Below are positions 31,431 to 41,705 of a DNA stretch of 64,000 bases, piece by piece. Source of the stretch: Macrothele yani. Its lineage: Eukaryota > Arthropoda > Arachnida > Araneae > Macrothelidae. The position numbers were made by a program, and so were the translations under genes. Below the pieces are notes generated by a model that saw nothing but the letters and a program-made list of their open reading frames with translations, did no database searches and was not told the origin of the DNA. Location: the NCBI GenBank assembly GCA_039090855.1, contig CM077010.1, positions 41,992,905 through 42,056,904 on the forward strand, written 5' to 3'. Each line of letters begins with the position of its first letter. The first letter of the stretch is position 1.

Positions 31431-31642
31431 TTATTGGAGGTTTAACGACCACTGTGAGCAACTCAATGTGCTGCAAGCAGTCGCCTGTCCCTGATTTAGG
31501 GCCACTGGTTCCAGGGAAGGGAGAGATCCAGTGGCGGAAGACAAACACAACATCCATGCCTAAACCGGGACTCGAACATGGACCTTTTTCGGACGAATGA
31601 TGAGAACACATCGCTTGGGCCACTGCGCAACCGGTGCGGCGG
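31431..31642 (-). mobile_element. SINE-1 copy
   Basis: T-run at 31422-31432 (A-tail), then GGAGGTTTAACGACCACTGT, body with CTGATTTAGGGCCACTGG, and tRNA-like head ending GCGCAACCGGTGCGGCG. Near full length. Confidence 0.92.
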
Positions 31643-31771
31643 GTTTACGTTTTAGACCGCGGGTCTCAGAACGCTACTACGCGATAGTTTTCTGGCCTTC
31701 TGTCCGTTATATCCTCAGCACATGAACCATGCCTCATCCAGAAGTCGAACCCGAGACCTCTTGAACAAACG

Positions 31772-31878
31772 GTCAGAAGCCAGTACCATAAGACAAACAA
31801 AATACATGCCTCACCCGAATTCGAACCCGGACCAATGATCAGAAGCCAGCGCTCAGAGCACTGCGCCACAGGGGCGGC
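31772..31878 (-). mobile_element. SINE-1 fragment, head half
   Basis: GAATTCGAACCCGGACC (B box) and GCACTGCGCCACAGGGGCGG (A box region) lie at the right, with only the first part of the body. The 3' part is missing. Confidence 0.82.
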
Positions 31879-32039
31879 CCACTACATTTCACAAATGTTC
31901 GGCGAGATTCAAGTCTGGGGAGACGGTTGAGAGCCAGTGCACAGGAAATACTTGGACATGATCTTCGAGTTCAAAGCCATTCGGATGCACTGCCACCGTA
32001 CCATGTAAGGCTGTACTTCTTCCGAAACGTGGGATCAGG

Positions 32040-33780
32040 AGTTTTTAGCACGTCTTTTGTAAAAAAGATCGTGCTTATGTTACCGGTTTGTCCGTCCGTC
32101 CGTCTGTACCCACGATATCTCTGCAACTATTAGTCCGATTTGAAAAATTCTTTTTGCATTGGGAAGCTTGAAATATGCAACTGATGATCCTTTACTTTTT
32201 TTTTTTTACGATGTACAATTTTGCCGCTAGGAGGCGTAAATGCAGATGATGTCGAATTCAAAAATACGTTTTATTCCACATGTTTGCTTCTAAACATCCG
32301 ATTGAAAAAATTATTTTATCTTTCGATTCCATTTATGTCGAAGAGCAATTTAGATATAGTTACTTTTTCAAATTACGCATAGATTTCCCGCTAGGAGGCG
32401 TAAAAGTACAATACATTTTCTCCGATAACTCTTCTTCTAAAACTCCGATTTGAAAAAAATATTTCTTCAGCGGATACACCTCCTGATGGAAAATCTTATG
32501 CATATAATTTCAAATTTTTGGTAAAAAATACTTTAGCCACCAGGGGGCGTAAGTGTTAATTTTTGCTTCTGATGCACCGATTGAAAAATTCTTTCGTGGC
32601 CTGATGCCACTCATATCGATAAACCGTCCTGGAGTATTTTCTTCTCAAAATATTCCACAGTTTCTCCGCCAGGGGGCGCAGATTTATATCTTATTTTTGT
32701 CAATATCTCTACTTCTAGGAGCCCGATTTGAAAAATTCCTTCTTTGTTGGATAGTGTTTCCAGTGTGACATGTCTCATATAATTTCAAAATTTTCAAGTA
32801 ATTCATAGACTTTCCGCTAGGGGCGAAGAGGTAAATTGCGTTACCCCCTATATCTCTGCTTTCTAAATCTCCGATTTGAAAAATTCTTTCTGCACCGGAT
32901 ACAGCTCTTGATGGGAAATCGTTTGCACATAATTTCTAATTTTTATAAAAAATGGTTTGGCCACCAGGGGCGTAAATCTTAATTTCCGCTTCTGATGTAT
33001 TTGCAGCAAAATATGAGCTTCTAAATTCTCGATTGAAAAATTTCGTCGTTTGTAGACTGATAGTACTCATGTCAACAAACCTTTTAGAAACATTTTCTTC
33101 TTAAAATATTGCACGCCAAGGGGCGTAGATGTGTATCTTATTTTTGTCAATATTTCTACTTCTAGGAGTCCGATTTGAAAAATTCCTTCTTTGTTGGATA
33201 GTGTTTCCAGTGTAACATGTTTTTCATATAATTTCAAAATTTTCATGTAAATCATAGACTTCCTGCTAGGGGGCAGAAAGGTAAATTGCGTTTTCTGCGT
33301 TATTTCTGCTTCTAAATCTCAGATTTAAAAAATTCTTCCTGTATCGCATACAAGACCTGATGGAAAAATATTTTTCACATAATTCCTAATGTTTGGTAAA
33401 GAATGGTTTGGCCACCAGGGGGCATAAGCGTTAATTTCTGCTTCTGATTATTTGCAGCAAAATCTGGTCTCCTGAAAAGTGAACTAAATTTGTTTTTTTC
33501 TTGGACAGATACCGCTCATATGGAAAAGCCTTTTGAGAATACTTTCTTCCTAAAATAATGCATGGTTTTCCCATCAGGGGACGTAAAGTCACATCTTATT
33601 TTTGTCGATATCTCTGTTTCTAAGAGTCCGATTTGAAAAATTCCTTCTATGTTGGAGAGCGTTTCCGGTGCGAAATGTTTCTCATATAAATTATTTTTTT
33701 TTCTTAACGCACAAGTTTGCAACCAGAGAGCGTAAGCTCACGATTCCGTTTTCAACAATATCTGAGGGATTAAAAACCTT
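32040..33780. repeat. tandem array of about 148-bp units, each with a CTCF-like core
   Basis: The array starts after a GTCCGTCCGTCTG microsatellite (about 32087). About eleven units each contain a CTTCTAA-TCCGATTTGAAAAATTC phrase and, about 100 bp later, a CC-C-AGGGGGCG core. The cores lie at 32224, 32388, 32537, 32666, 32814, 32961, 33115, 33262, 33412, 33571 and 33722, a spacing of about 130-165 bp, mostly 147-154. The best cores are CCACCAGGGGGCG (32537) and CCACCAGGGGGCA (33412). Units are diverged, so the array is old. No coding capacity. Confidence 0.88.
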
Positions 33781-33827
33781 CTTTCTTCCGACATATACTA
33801 TTGTTTTCCATACCGGTTCCATTGACT

Positions 33828-33918
33828 TTGAATAGCTTTAATAAATTTAATTTGCGTCGGAACGGATTCAAAAGACGTGCTTATTACACCCGAAAATTCG
33901 GTGTCATCTTTCTTGTTA
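33828..33918. repeat. dispersed repeat Y, copy 1
   Basis: AATAGCTTTAATAAATTTAA through ATTCGGTGTCATCTTTCTTG is repeated at 61935-62025 with few differences (about 90% by eye). No coding content. Confidence 0.88.
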
Positions 33919-34077
33919 AAGGTGTGTTCAATAGGAATCCCAGTAGTGTTCATGTGAACTATCGCCATACCATGACCTGCTTGATTATGTTGATTTGCAC
34001 TACAAGCAGGTGCCTCACTCCTCGATTGTTTCACACGAAAGTCTGTTTGCTTAATTCCCCACGAGACCGTGTTTCAG

Positions 34078-34310
34078 TCAGACAGTGCGGTCTTGTTGCG
34101 TCTGTTTGTCCACGCGGACCCGACCATCTGGAAGTTGTAGAGGAAAATTTGACTCATCAGACAAAAGACTTTTCCAGTCGCGTTGCTTCCGTGCTTGCTT
34201 ACGGCGGAGTTGTCGTGACGGTCGATCAAAATGCAAGTGCGAATTTACAGGAAAGCCGACGAAGCCCAATTCCGGGACTCTGCTATGCTGAAGGGTCCCA
34301 AAAATAATGA
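34078..34310 (-). pseudogene. Tc1-like transposase fragment around the first catalytic Asp
   Basis: The minus-strand translation gives QARKQRDWKSLLSDESNFPL and QLPDGRVRV, matching the RDW...LFSDES-F...DGR-VW core of Tc1-like transposases. About 70 codons are recognisable, and one base appears missing before SDES. No ends found. Confidence 0.7.
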
Positions 34311-34324
34311 ATAATTTTTTATTT

Positions 34325-34575
34325 AAATTTTGCTTCAAAAAAAGGGGGGTGGGAGTCAGAGCAAATTCGCTGGTCTATGTTTGGGAAGATTTAGGAGTGT
34401 AATTACCCCCGAAATCGAAGTACGTTATCTACAAGTATGAATTTAATAGCTGAAATGCAACCTCACTAAATATAGTTTTGAAAATAATGTTACTTAATGC
34501 TACAGTGCAACTGAGCTTAGAAACTGGGTTGTTATTTCTGGCCAAAAACTTAGAATGTAATGAACTTTTGTTAAC
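34325..34575. repeat. dispersed repeat X, copy 2
   Basis: Colinear with 26505-26760 (ATCTACAAGTATGAATTTAA, GAAAATAATGTTACTTAATG, GTTATTTCTGGCCAA). It is followed directly by the tandem-unit repeat at 34580. Confidence 0.75.
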
Positions 34576-34579
34576 ATTT

Positions 34580-35070
34580 TTAGTATGTGGTAGGGAACCA
34601 ACCGGGGACGAACCCTATTTAAAATGGGCACAATGGGGTCAAAGGTCAGGACATAGGTGTGGGATCCGTTCCATTGCCCTTATGTGTCATAACGTACGTA
34701 AAGATGCTTCGATTGCGACAAAACTTTATCATGTCCGGAGATACACTGAACCGGTTTGGTTGAATATCATCGAAATGGGGTCGAAGGTCAGTGCACAGGA
34801 GCGAAACTTATTGCACAGCAATTAGCCCCATAACTTGACTAGAAACGCTTCTATTGCGACAAAGTTTTAGTATGTTGTTCCGGAAGTACACTGAACCAAT
34901 TATGTTTAATATCACCGAAATGGGGTCAAAGGTCAGCGCCCAGGAGCAAGATATGAATTCCACAGCTATTATCCTCATAGCTTGAGTAATAACTTGAGTA
35001 ATGATTTCTGGTATATTGGAAAGCGTATCATAATCAATGCATTGCATGATTTTACTAACTTGTTATTGCT
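34580..35070. repeat. tandem units of about 135-150 bp, inverted relative of 29712-30320
   Basis: Reading on plus gives CGAAATGGGGTCAAAGGTCA twice or more, and TGGAAAGCGTATCATAATCA with CATTGCATGATTTTACTAAC at the right. These are the reverse complement of the left edge of 29712-30320. About three units. Confidence 0.8.
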
Positions 35071-35214
35071 TTTTCCACTTACCCTACCATGAGCGCTTAT
35101 TGATTGACGAAAACAATGAACGGTGATCTTTATGACGTCGGAGGAATTCGTCATGGGATCAACATTTTCTTTCGCCCTTAGATTCAACACGTCTGATACC
35201 AGGCGAGGTGAAAC

Positions 35215-35310
35215 TGTGTACGGAAATGGTACTAACCGATTTCTTATGTACGGAAATGGGACAAAATCCCTTTTATACGGAAATAGCACGTACGGAAGTG
35301 GGAGACAATC
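35215..35310. repeat. dispersed repeat with four TACGGAARTG motifs, copy 2
   Basis: Four motifs in the order and approximate spacing seen at 22080-22190, ending CACGTACGGAAGTGGGAG followed by AATCAATAAAAAAA. Confidence 0.8.
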
Positions 35311-35835
35311 AATAAAAAAAACATCTCCTTCACCACACTTCCACTTTCTCCCCTTGTATTTCTCAAATGGGGACTGGGGAAGGGACCTCTGTCTATTTTT
35401 ATAGAGTAACTGTACAATTTTCTTTTACCGCTCGTTTCCATCGGAAGTGCTTCTGGAGGCCGGACATCCAAAATGATCGGGCGGTGCTGCAATTGTTATT
35501 ATGCTCAAATAATGCTAATATTATCGCGCTATAATGCTCTGCAATATGTACGTTGTTAAATAGAATTAGCAGGGTGCTACTGCGTGGAGATAAGGGGCAA
35601 ATTATCGTCGGAAAGCTATCAACTATCCAACATCTTAAGTTCTTGAAAAAGCTTTTTCTTCTCTGAAGATACACACTAATGCGCGGCCTATGGTATTTTC
35701 TACTAAAGCCCGGAATAAATAGCTATCTCGAATGCTCGCTCCCTAATGAGAACCAGTTGCCGAAGAATTCTCTTTACCAACTATAAAGTGTCTCATTTGC
35801 TGAATCATATAAAATCCCATTTTCATATAAAAAAA
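35311..35835. other. no recognisable feature
   Basis: Nothing supportable. It ends at a CT microsatellite (35838-35856). Confidence 0.5.
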
Positions 35836-35837
35836 TT

Positions 35838-36000
35838 CTCTCTCTCTCTCTCTAAGAGCCCAAGCCCGAACCGCAGTAACTGCAGCCTGAGCCCGAACCG
35901 CAGTAACTATAGCCTGAGCCCGATTCGGGCTCGGGCTCTGCTTCGGGCTTTCGGACTCGGGTTTGGCCCGTCTGAGCCCGAAAGTCCGAAGCAAGCACTG
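35838..36000. repeat. CT microsatellite and GAGCCCGA-rich block, probable hAT terminus
   Basis: A (CT)n run is followed by two tandem 30-bp phrases (CCGAACCGCAGTAACTGCAG type) and inverted GCCCGA/TCGGGC motifs. It resembles the G/C-rich ends of the hAT-type elements at 22620 and 40905. No flanking duplication identified. Confidence 0.5.
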
Positions 36001-37278
36001 TTTCCACAACATAAATGAGACAAAATACACCATGAAATACGTGCAGAGTTTGCTTCTTTGAAAGGCATGCGCAGACTGTTCAACAACGCAAAGGTGGGAA
36101 CTACCCGAAGTCTATACTCCGAAGTGCCCCCTGCCACCCAATATCTGTAAGGTGAGACTGTTAGTAGAACATAGTTAAATAATTTCTGCATGCTCTAAAA
36201 TGTAAAGCAAGTAAGTAGCCATCCTTAAAAATGATTGTGATGGGGGAAAAATTTAGCTCTGTTAATCAGCAAAAAATTACCTCGCAAACGTTTAAGCGTA
36301 TGAATTATATGTGTTGTTTTTCTGCTGTTCGATTAATTTGGGTGAGCCAGTGACACAAATTTCCCCAGCGCATTCACTTACAAAATCCTCGTCATCTCCC
36401 TGTGAGAGAAACTGTCAAATGAAACATTATTTCCCCCTGTTCTATTCCGATTTTAAGCTGCAACTTCTCTTAATCCCCAGCTTCCATGATAAAAATTTGC
36501 ATTAACTCCGCAGCCCGTAACAAATCGAATTAGGACTTGATGCATCATGCTATTTCCAACACCGACCAATTTTCTAGCCGCAGCAGGCAGGCATCCCCGT
36601 TTTCTTCCAGAGTTTTAACGTAATTCTGAGAGAAGATTGCCGAGCCGCCATTTCCAGGCACTGTCCATCAGCGTTCTACAACTCCGGAGACAATTGAATT
36701 TGCGAAACCTAAGCTGCTTCCCTAAGCTTCTTTCCCTGACGCAAAGGCCTAGGGGAATAAATACCGCTACACCGAATCGAATTTCCGAGAACTTGTTTGA
36801 CTTCACCAGGGGGACAGCTACTGTCGACTAGGGAGTCTCTCTTGGGCGGAGGCATTCATTTGTAATTAGACACACCTATATACACACGCACACACCGAGC
36901 GCCCAATTTGAGATAAGAGTGCTTGATTTGCCTGTTCGCTGATAAGTCATTCTTCACTTTGGCTTCACACAAGTTAGAGATTGGTTCACAAGTTACGAAA
37001 GAGCAGATGATGCATTCTGAGAACACATGTTCCCAGAGGCTGCTCATTTCTTTAAAAGATATTGAAACATCAATCACATACCTCAAATCCAGGTGAGTTG
37101 CACATTTTACTGAAACTAGAAGCTTTCGGTGAGACCCCATTTGGGATGGAGGAGAGACTAGGGGGAGGGCGGCCCTGGCCCCAGCATTTTTAAGGGGCAC
37201 CAGAATTATGCAGGTTGCTTGAATAATTCACAGAATTCCAGTTTTTTTTTTCGCACAGTTTTCAGGTCAATAAATTGG
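36001..37278. other. no recognisable gene
   Basis: Several short frames without motifs. A G-rich patch at 37153-37200 (GGGCGGCCCTGGCCCC) resembles hAT-type ends but cannot be bounded. Confidence 0.45.
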
Positions 37279-37382
37279 AATGTACACCGACGAGCCTTTC
37301 CATTATGACCACCCCCAGCCTAGAGAAGTGAGCGCGCCTGGAGACAGAACGGTAGCGCAGGCAAAGTTCACGGTACAGTATA

Positions 37383-38588
37383 CACTAAGTGGCCACTTTA
37401 TTATGACCACCCTCAGTACTTCGTTGGGCCACCTTTTGCCTTTAATACTGCGTCGATTTTTCGTGGCATGGACTCCACGAGATGTTGATAGGTGGTTTGT
37501 GGAATCTGAAACCATGCTTGATGAATAGCACTTTCCAGGAGTGTGAGATTGCAGGATTGTGGATCCAGCTGTCTGATAACTCGATCAACTTCATCCCACA
37601 AATTCTCAATGGGGTTGAGATCTGCAGATTGTGGGGGCCACCTAACCAAAGTAAGCTCCCCGGCATGTTCCTGAAACCAATCCTGTACAATACGAGCACT
37701 ATGGCAGGACGCATTATCTTGTTGAAAGTAGCCATCGCCATTGGGATAAACCATCCACATGACAGGATGTACTTGGTCTGCAACGATGTTTAGATATGAT
37801 GTGCCAGTCAGACGTTGATCAACACGAATTAAAGGGCCCAAAGCATGCCAGGAAAACATTTCCCAAACCATATAACGTTGCCTCCACCAGCTTGAAGGGT
37901 TGCATTTGGGGTCCATGCTTTCGTGCTGTTTCTGCCAAATTCTCACTCGGCCATCGGCATGGTGCAACTGAAAATGTGATTCATCGGACCCCATAATCTG
38001 TTTCCAATGATCGACTGTCCAATCCTTGTGCTCCTGTGCGAACTGGAGACCTTTTCTCTTGTCAACTGCAGACAGCAAAGGTGTTCGAACAGGCCTTCGG
38101 CTGCCATATCCCATCCGATGCAGTGTACGGCGAACAGTGCTTGCAGAGATCATTTGAGGAGATCCTTTTATTATGATGGTCTGTAATTTGCTGCGCTGTT
38201 GCCCTTCTGTTGTCTGTTACCAGTCTGGACACTGTCCGTTCCGCCCGAGCAGTCACTAGTCGATGACGACCACATGTTGCACGTAGAGACCCAGTTTTTT
38301 GGCTGACAGTCCAGTCTTTAAACACTTTAACAACAGCTGCTCTGGAACATTTCCCGAATGCGGCGGTTTCGGTGATACTCGCTCCATGGCTCCGAGCTCC
38401 ATTCACGTTGAATGTCCGTCAAATCGCATTTTTTACTCACCTCGTCACCCAAAAATCACTCCTACTACTGTCACAAGCACTAAGCTTTCCCTTTTTATAC
38501 TAGCCTCACCGTCTGGCGGCAACAGCGTGCAGCCATAGCTCATTTGCTTAAAACTGTCAGGTGGTCATAATAAAGTGACCACTCAGTG
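37383..38588 (-). mobile_element. Tc1-like element with DD36E transposase, complete ends, 1206 bp
   Basis: Inverted ends of 29 bp at 37383-37411 and 38560-38588 differ at two positions (CACT-AGTGG-CACTTTATT...). TA lies at 37381-37382 and 38589-38590. A single transposase gene lies on the minus strand with one frameshift. Confidence 0.94.
37413..38406 (-). pseudogene. Tc1-like transposase, DD36E spacing, one frameshift
   Basis: The N-terminal HTH (GARSHGASITETAAFGKCSR) and linker (GSLRATCGRHRLVTARAER, DNRRATAQQI) read in one frame to about 38160. There a frameshift leads to ISASTVRRTLHRMGYGSRRP. The rest is open for 246 codons: GSDESHFQLHHADGRVRIW (first Asp), YFQQDNASCHSA (second Asp), SADLNPIENLWDEV (Glu), ending MPRKIDAVLKAKGGPTKY at 37413. 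I count 36 residues between the second Asp and the Glu, so this is DD36E and not the usual DD34E. All three catalytic residues are present. A DD36E Tc1/mariner family (Incomer) has been described, and this may belong near it. The gene is one frameshift from an open frame, making it one of the better preserved in the window. Confidence 0.9.
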
Positions 38589-38639
38589 TATATACAACCG
38601 GGTGACCGGCTTTCGGTTAGTAGAGTGTTCGCGATCAGA

Positions 38640-38930
38640 ATGGGAAAAGCTGCCGATTTATCGGTTTAATAAAGGACAAATTGTGATAGCACGTCGCCTC
38701 GAAACTACGATCCCGAAAACGGCGCGGCTTGTGGGTTGGTCACGTGCCGCTGTAGTTAGTACCAGCGGGGAGCATTCGAGGCTAGCTAGGCGAGCTGCTA
38801 AGCCCAGAGAATGCACAAAAAGGTCAATTAAATATACACGAATAACAGTCAATTATCAACGGTATAAAGATATGTCGATGCTTTCGCTGCGAAAAAAGAA
38901 GTGCGGATACGCTTCTTTTGACTAAGAGAA
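38640..38930 (+). pseudogene. Tc1-C transposase N-terminal fragment
   Basis: It starts at ATG 38640 with GKAADLSV-type sequence in interrupted form (MGKAADLS...FNKGQIVIARRLETTI). RLVGWSRAAVVST follows, the HTH typical of Tc1-like proteins, then degrades before RRQ-VGRPR. Probably the same gene as 39960-40275. Confidence 0.7.
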
Positions 38931-39194
38931 TCAGCCTGGCGAGCGAGAATCCCCAACGGTTCTAACGCAACCAGCTCTAACCGAGTCTTCGCTGTTCTGA
39001 TTCGAAGACCTCAGATGCCATCGCCTGATAGCGTTTTCATGACAACATGAATGGGCCATTGCTTTACTGAGCGGTTCGCTCAGAAAAGAGTAGACTTCGT
39101 ACTGCCTTAGTCACTCACACGCTCTCTCTCGTATCATCACGTGTTTTGCAAGAGCTGTTTCAGTTTGTGTGAAATGTCAATGGATTAATATGAG

Positions 39195-39645
39195 TGATAT
39201 TATATCTTAAATTCGGGACTTTGTTGGATTCGAACTGTTTTGATAAATTTTGTGAAAGTTTTCCTGAATATCTACTGTCAGAACTTAAAGAAGTCTATGC
39301 TTCAAAGTTTAATACAGCTCGACTGAAAAAGGAACTGATGGTGTTTTATTCCTTTGATGAATACAAAAATAAATCAGTAAGAGACATTACTTGTTACATA
39401 AGTTGGACATTGAGTTTAGTGAGGTGTATAAATTAGCAGACCTAATATTAAAGTTTCCATCAACAACTGCAACTGCCGAAAGAAGTTTTTCTGCATTAAA
39501 AAGAATCAAGATATATTTTAGAGCCACACAAGGATATGTACATTCGAGCAACTTGGCTGTTTTGTCAATAGAGAAAAACATTCTTTTTAAATATGGAAAA
39601 GTATTGGGAAGAAATTTTTTACGAAAAATTTTCTTCCCAATACTT
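39195..39645 (+). pseudogene. hAT transposase C-terminal (dimerisation) region
   Basis: Two overlapping frames give FCESFPEYLLSELKEVYASK and, after a frameshift near 39395, VYKLADLILKFPSTTATAER then SFSALKRIKIYFRATQGYVH and SNLAVLSIEK. The P-TTA-AERSFSALKRIK-Y-R signature is the hAT C-terminal dimerisation domain, of the type also seen in ZMYM1-like proteins. No catalytic core present. It lies inside Tc1-C. Confidence 0.85.
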
Positions 39646-39661
39646 TTCCATATTTAAAAAG
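39583..39661. repeat. 38-bp near-perfect hairpin with 3-nt loop at the hAT fragment end
   Basis: Arms 39583-39620 and 39624-39661 differ at one position (CTTTTTAAATATGGAAAAGT ...). The first arm is the last part of the hAT coding frame, so the second is a reverse-complement copy of coding sequence. This resembles a snap-back (templated inverted) duplication. Confidence 0.95.
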
Positions 39662-39959
39662 AAAAAGCAAAGAAGACTGGAGTTGTTGTACAAATAAAGT
39701 ATTCAGAAGAAGAATTGAGTTCATGTACAAACAAATGTTCAAATCCTAATCCTCATAATTATTTGGTATCATGTCAGCAATAGCATGTAACTAAAATTTA
39801 GAAAAATGTTACGTCTATTACTTAACAACTGAAAAATAAACTTGCCGATTAAAAAAGAAACAGTACGGGGGTGTGGGAGGACAGTGAGGTAGCCCAGGTC
39901 GCGAACCCAAGATACGCCACTGGTGAGTACGTATCCAAAGTAGTGCACAGATGTCCAAG

Positions 39960-40275
39960 CGACGAATTTTATGGTTTGTTCCAGGAGACAACGTGCTGTA
40001 CCACCAGGCCGCAACCACCTAATCATGGCTCGAGGAACACTCATCTGAATTTCCAACCATCCAGTGACTGTCTCGGATTTAAACCCTGTGCTCTCTGGAA
40101 AGCCGTGGAACGAAACGTCAGATCCGTAGATCTTGAACCGATTTCTGGGCGTCTCGGACGGAGTTGCAGACAATGTTGCAAACCTCCGGAAACTCTCCAG
40201 CATCTGGTGGAGTCGATGCCCCGACGTGTACAGGTTGTAATTCGCGCTAGAGGAGGGATAACACGCTATTAAGTA
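39960..40275 (+). pseudogene. Tc1-like transposase C-terminal fragment (Tc1-C family)
   Basis: Mixed frames read GSRNTHLNFQPSSDCLGFKP-type sequence, WNETSDP and ETLQHLVESMPRRVQVVIRA, then GGITRY and a stop. It is closely similar to the C-terminal part of 59659-60281 (ETLQHLVKSMPWRLLAVIRA). Frameshifted and dead. Confidence 0.78.
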
Positions 40276-40279
40276 GGTA

Positions 40280-40900
40280 CCTCTAATGTTTTGTTCGTTG
40301 AGGGTATTTAATTTAATGGTTCAAATAATGTTGGTGAAATGTTTGACACGTAGATTTCTTTTCGTTCATTGTTCTAGTTCTCGCGATGTTTCTTCGTTGA
40401 GTTTTAGGTTCCACTTGGTTCGAGGGTTTTATTTTTTCCGGTTTGCAGCAGTCAGTTTGGTCTACTCATCTTGTTTTTTCACCACGCTGGTTCGTTTCTT
40501 TCCTTTTGATTCTCCTGTTTCCCCTTTTTTTTTTTTATTCGATTTCACCGCGAATGTTTTTCAGGTTTTCTTTACGCCTTGGATTTCTTTTGCGTTTCCG
40601 TGGCGATCTAAAGTTCGCTTCCCTTCTTATATCGTATTTAGTTGCATACCCGCTCTGATTTGTCATGCGCTAACTTGTCACTTTCACTTTTTTCACTATG
40701 GTTTCTTTGTAATTGTACCCTTGCACTCGAGTGCATTCTTCTTTTTTTTTTTGTTACACTTGAATTGTATCGTGCTATGTTTCTTTTAATCACTTTTTAC
40801 AATCGTTTTCTGCTTAGAGTTTTATACTTTAAAAGTAGTTACTTTCTGATTTTGCTGCCTTGTGTTATTTTTAGTGTTATTTAACGAATATATTATAGTT
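40280..40900. other. T-rich region, no supportable gene
   Basis: Long frames here (for example 40286-40789 on plus) are low-complexity F/S/V-rich translations of T-rich DNA. No motif or repeat relation seen. Confidence 0.5.
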
Positions 40901-40904
40901 CTGT

Positions 40905-41705
40905 CTGCACGGGCGGGGTCGGGCCATTTTTTGGTTTAGAGTAAAAAGCAACGAGCCGGGCTTTTTCCCTGACACTTGCGGCCGGGCCGGGACAAGTAAA
41001 GAAAGAAAAAGTCGTGTTCCCCAATTTCCTGGTGTGTTACTCTGTTTTGCTGGATTTACTTACTTCCATGACATAGCCTAGGGCGTAATCAGAAAAGCAA
41101 GGAGAGTCAATCAGTGTTTTTACCAATCTGTTGGTATTAAAATGGTAAAATCAATTTCAGGCTTATTGACAACAAAAAGATTCGACCCCGAACGAGCGTC
41201 TGTGTTGTGTAGAGTGGCGAAAGGGGAGAGCGTGCAGTGGAGTGGAGTGTTTATGTATGTGTTTGTATGAGGGAGTGGGACGACATCGATTTTACTCCTA
41301 TCCCTAATCTGTATAGGAATTGACTTTTGTAGTGTTACTTTACTAGTTCAGAGAAAGGGAGATTCTGAACCCGCTGAGTCTTCCTTTTTCCTTCTTTAAA
41401 GGTCACATTTTTCGATAATTTTCAAAGTTTAGTTAATATTTTTAGGCTTGCATTCAACTAAATATTTTCAATAAAATCTCATTTCGTTGTTTAGTTTTCT
41501 CATTTCAATAAAATACAATAGAAAGACAAAATAATACCAAATGGCACATCACGGGCCGGACTTAAAAAGGAGATGCAATTGACAGGCCCGGGCCGGGACG
41601 GGCCGAGTTTCTAATATTCGAAACGCGCCTGTCAGGGTTGGGCCTTAAATGCGCGGGCTTTAGCTGGACCGGGCTCACGAAATTAGGCACGTGCAGACTT
41701 CTAGT
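40905..41705. mobile_element. probable non-autonomous hAT-type element with GGGCCGGG ends
   Basis: TCTGCACGGGCGGGGTCGGG at the left and, in reverse, TCTGCACGTGCCTAATTTCG at the right share the terminus TCTGCACG. Both ends are followed by GGGCC/GGCCC-rich blocks. TAGTTCT occurs at both borders but the exact duplication is ambiguous. No transposase. Confidence 0.55.

Larger units (their letters stand above)
37279..40275 (+). mobile_element. broken Tc1-like element (Tc1-C) hosting two insertions
   Basis: A left end CACCGACGAGCCTTTCCATT (37279 on, after TA) resembles the TIR of the element nested inside it. The transposase N-terminus is at 38640-38930 and the C-terminus at 39960-40275, with a hAT relic between. 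A second Tc1-like element (37383-38588) sits at a TA in its 5' leader. No right TIR was found. The order implies that Tc1-C is the oldest layer. Confidence 0.6.

Noticed and set aside
40286..40789. 167-codon ORF as a membrane protein
   Set aside because: Phe/Ser/Val-rich translation of T-rich DNA, with low complexity and overlapping open frames.
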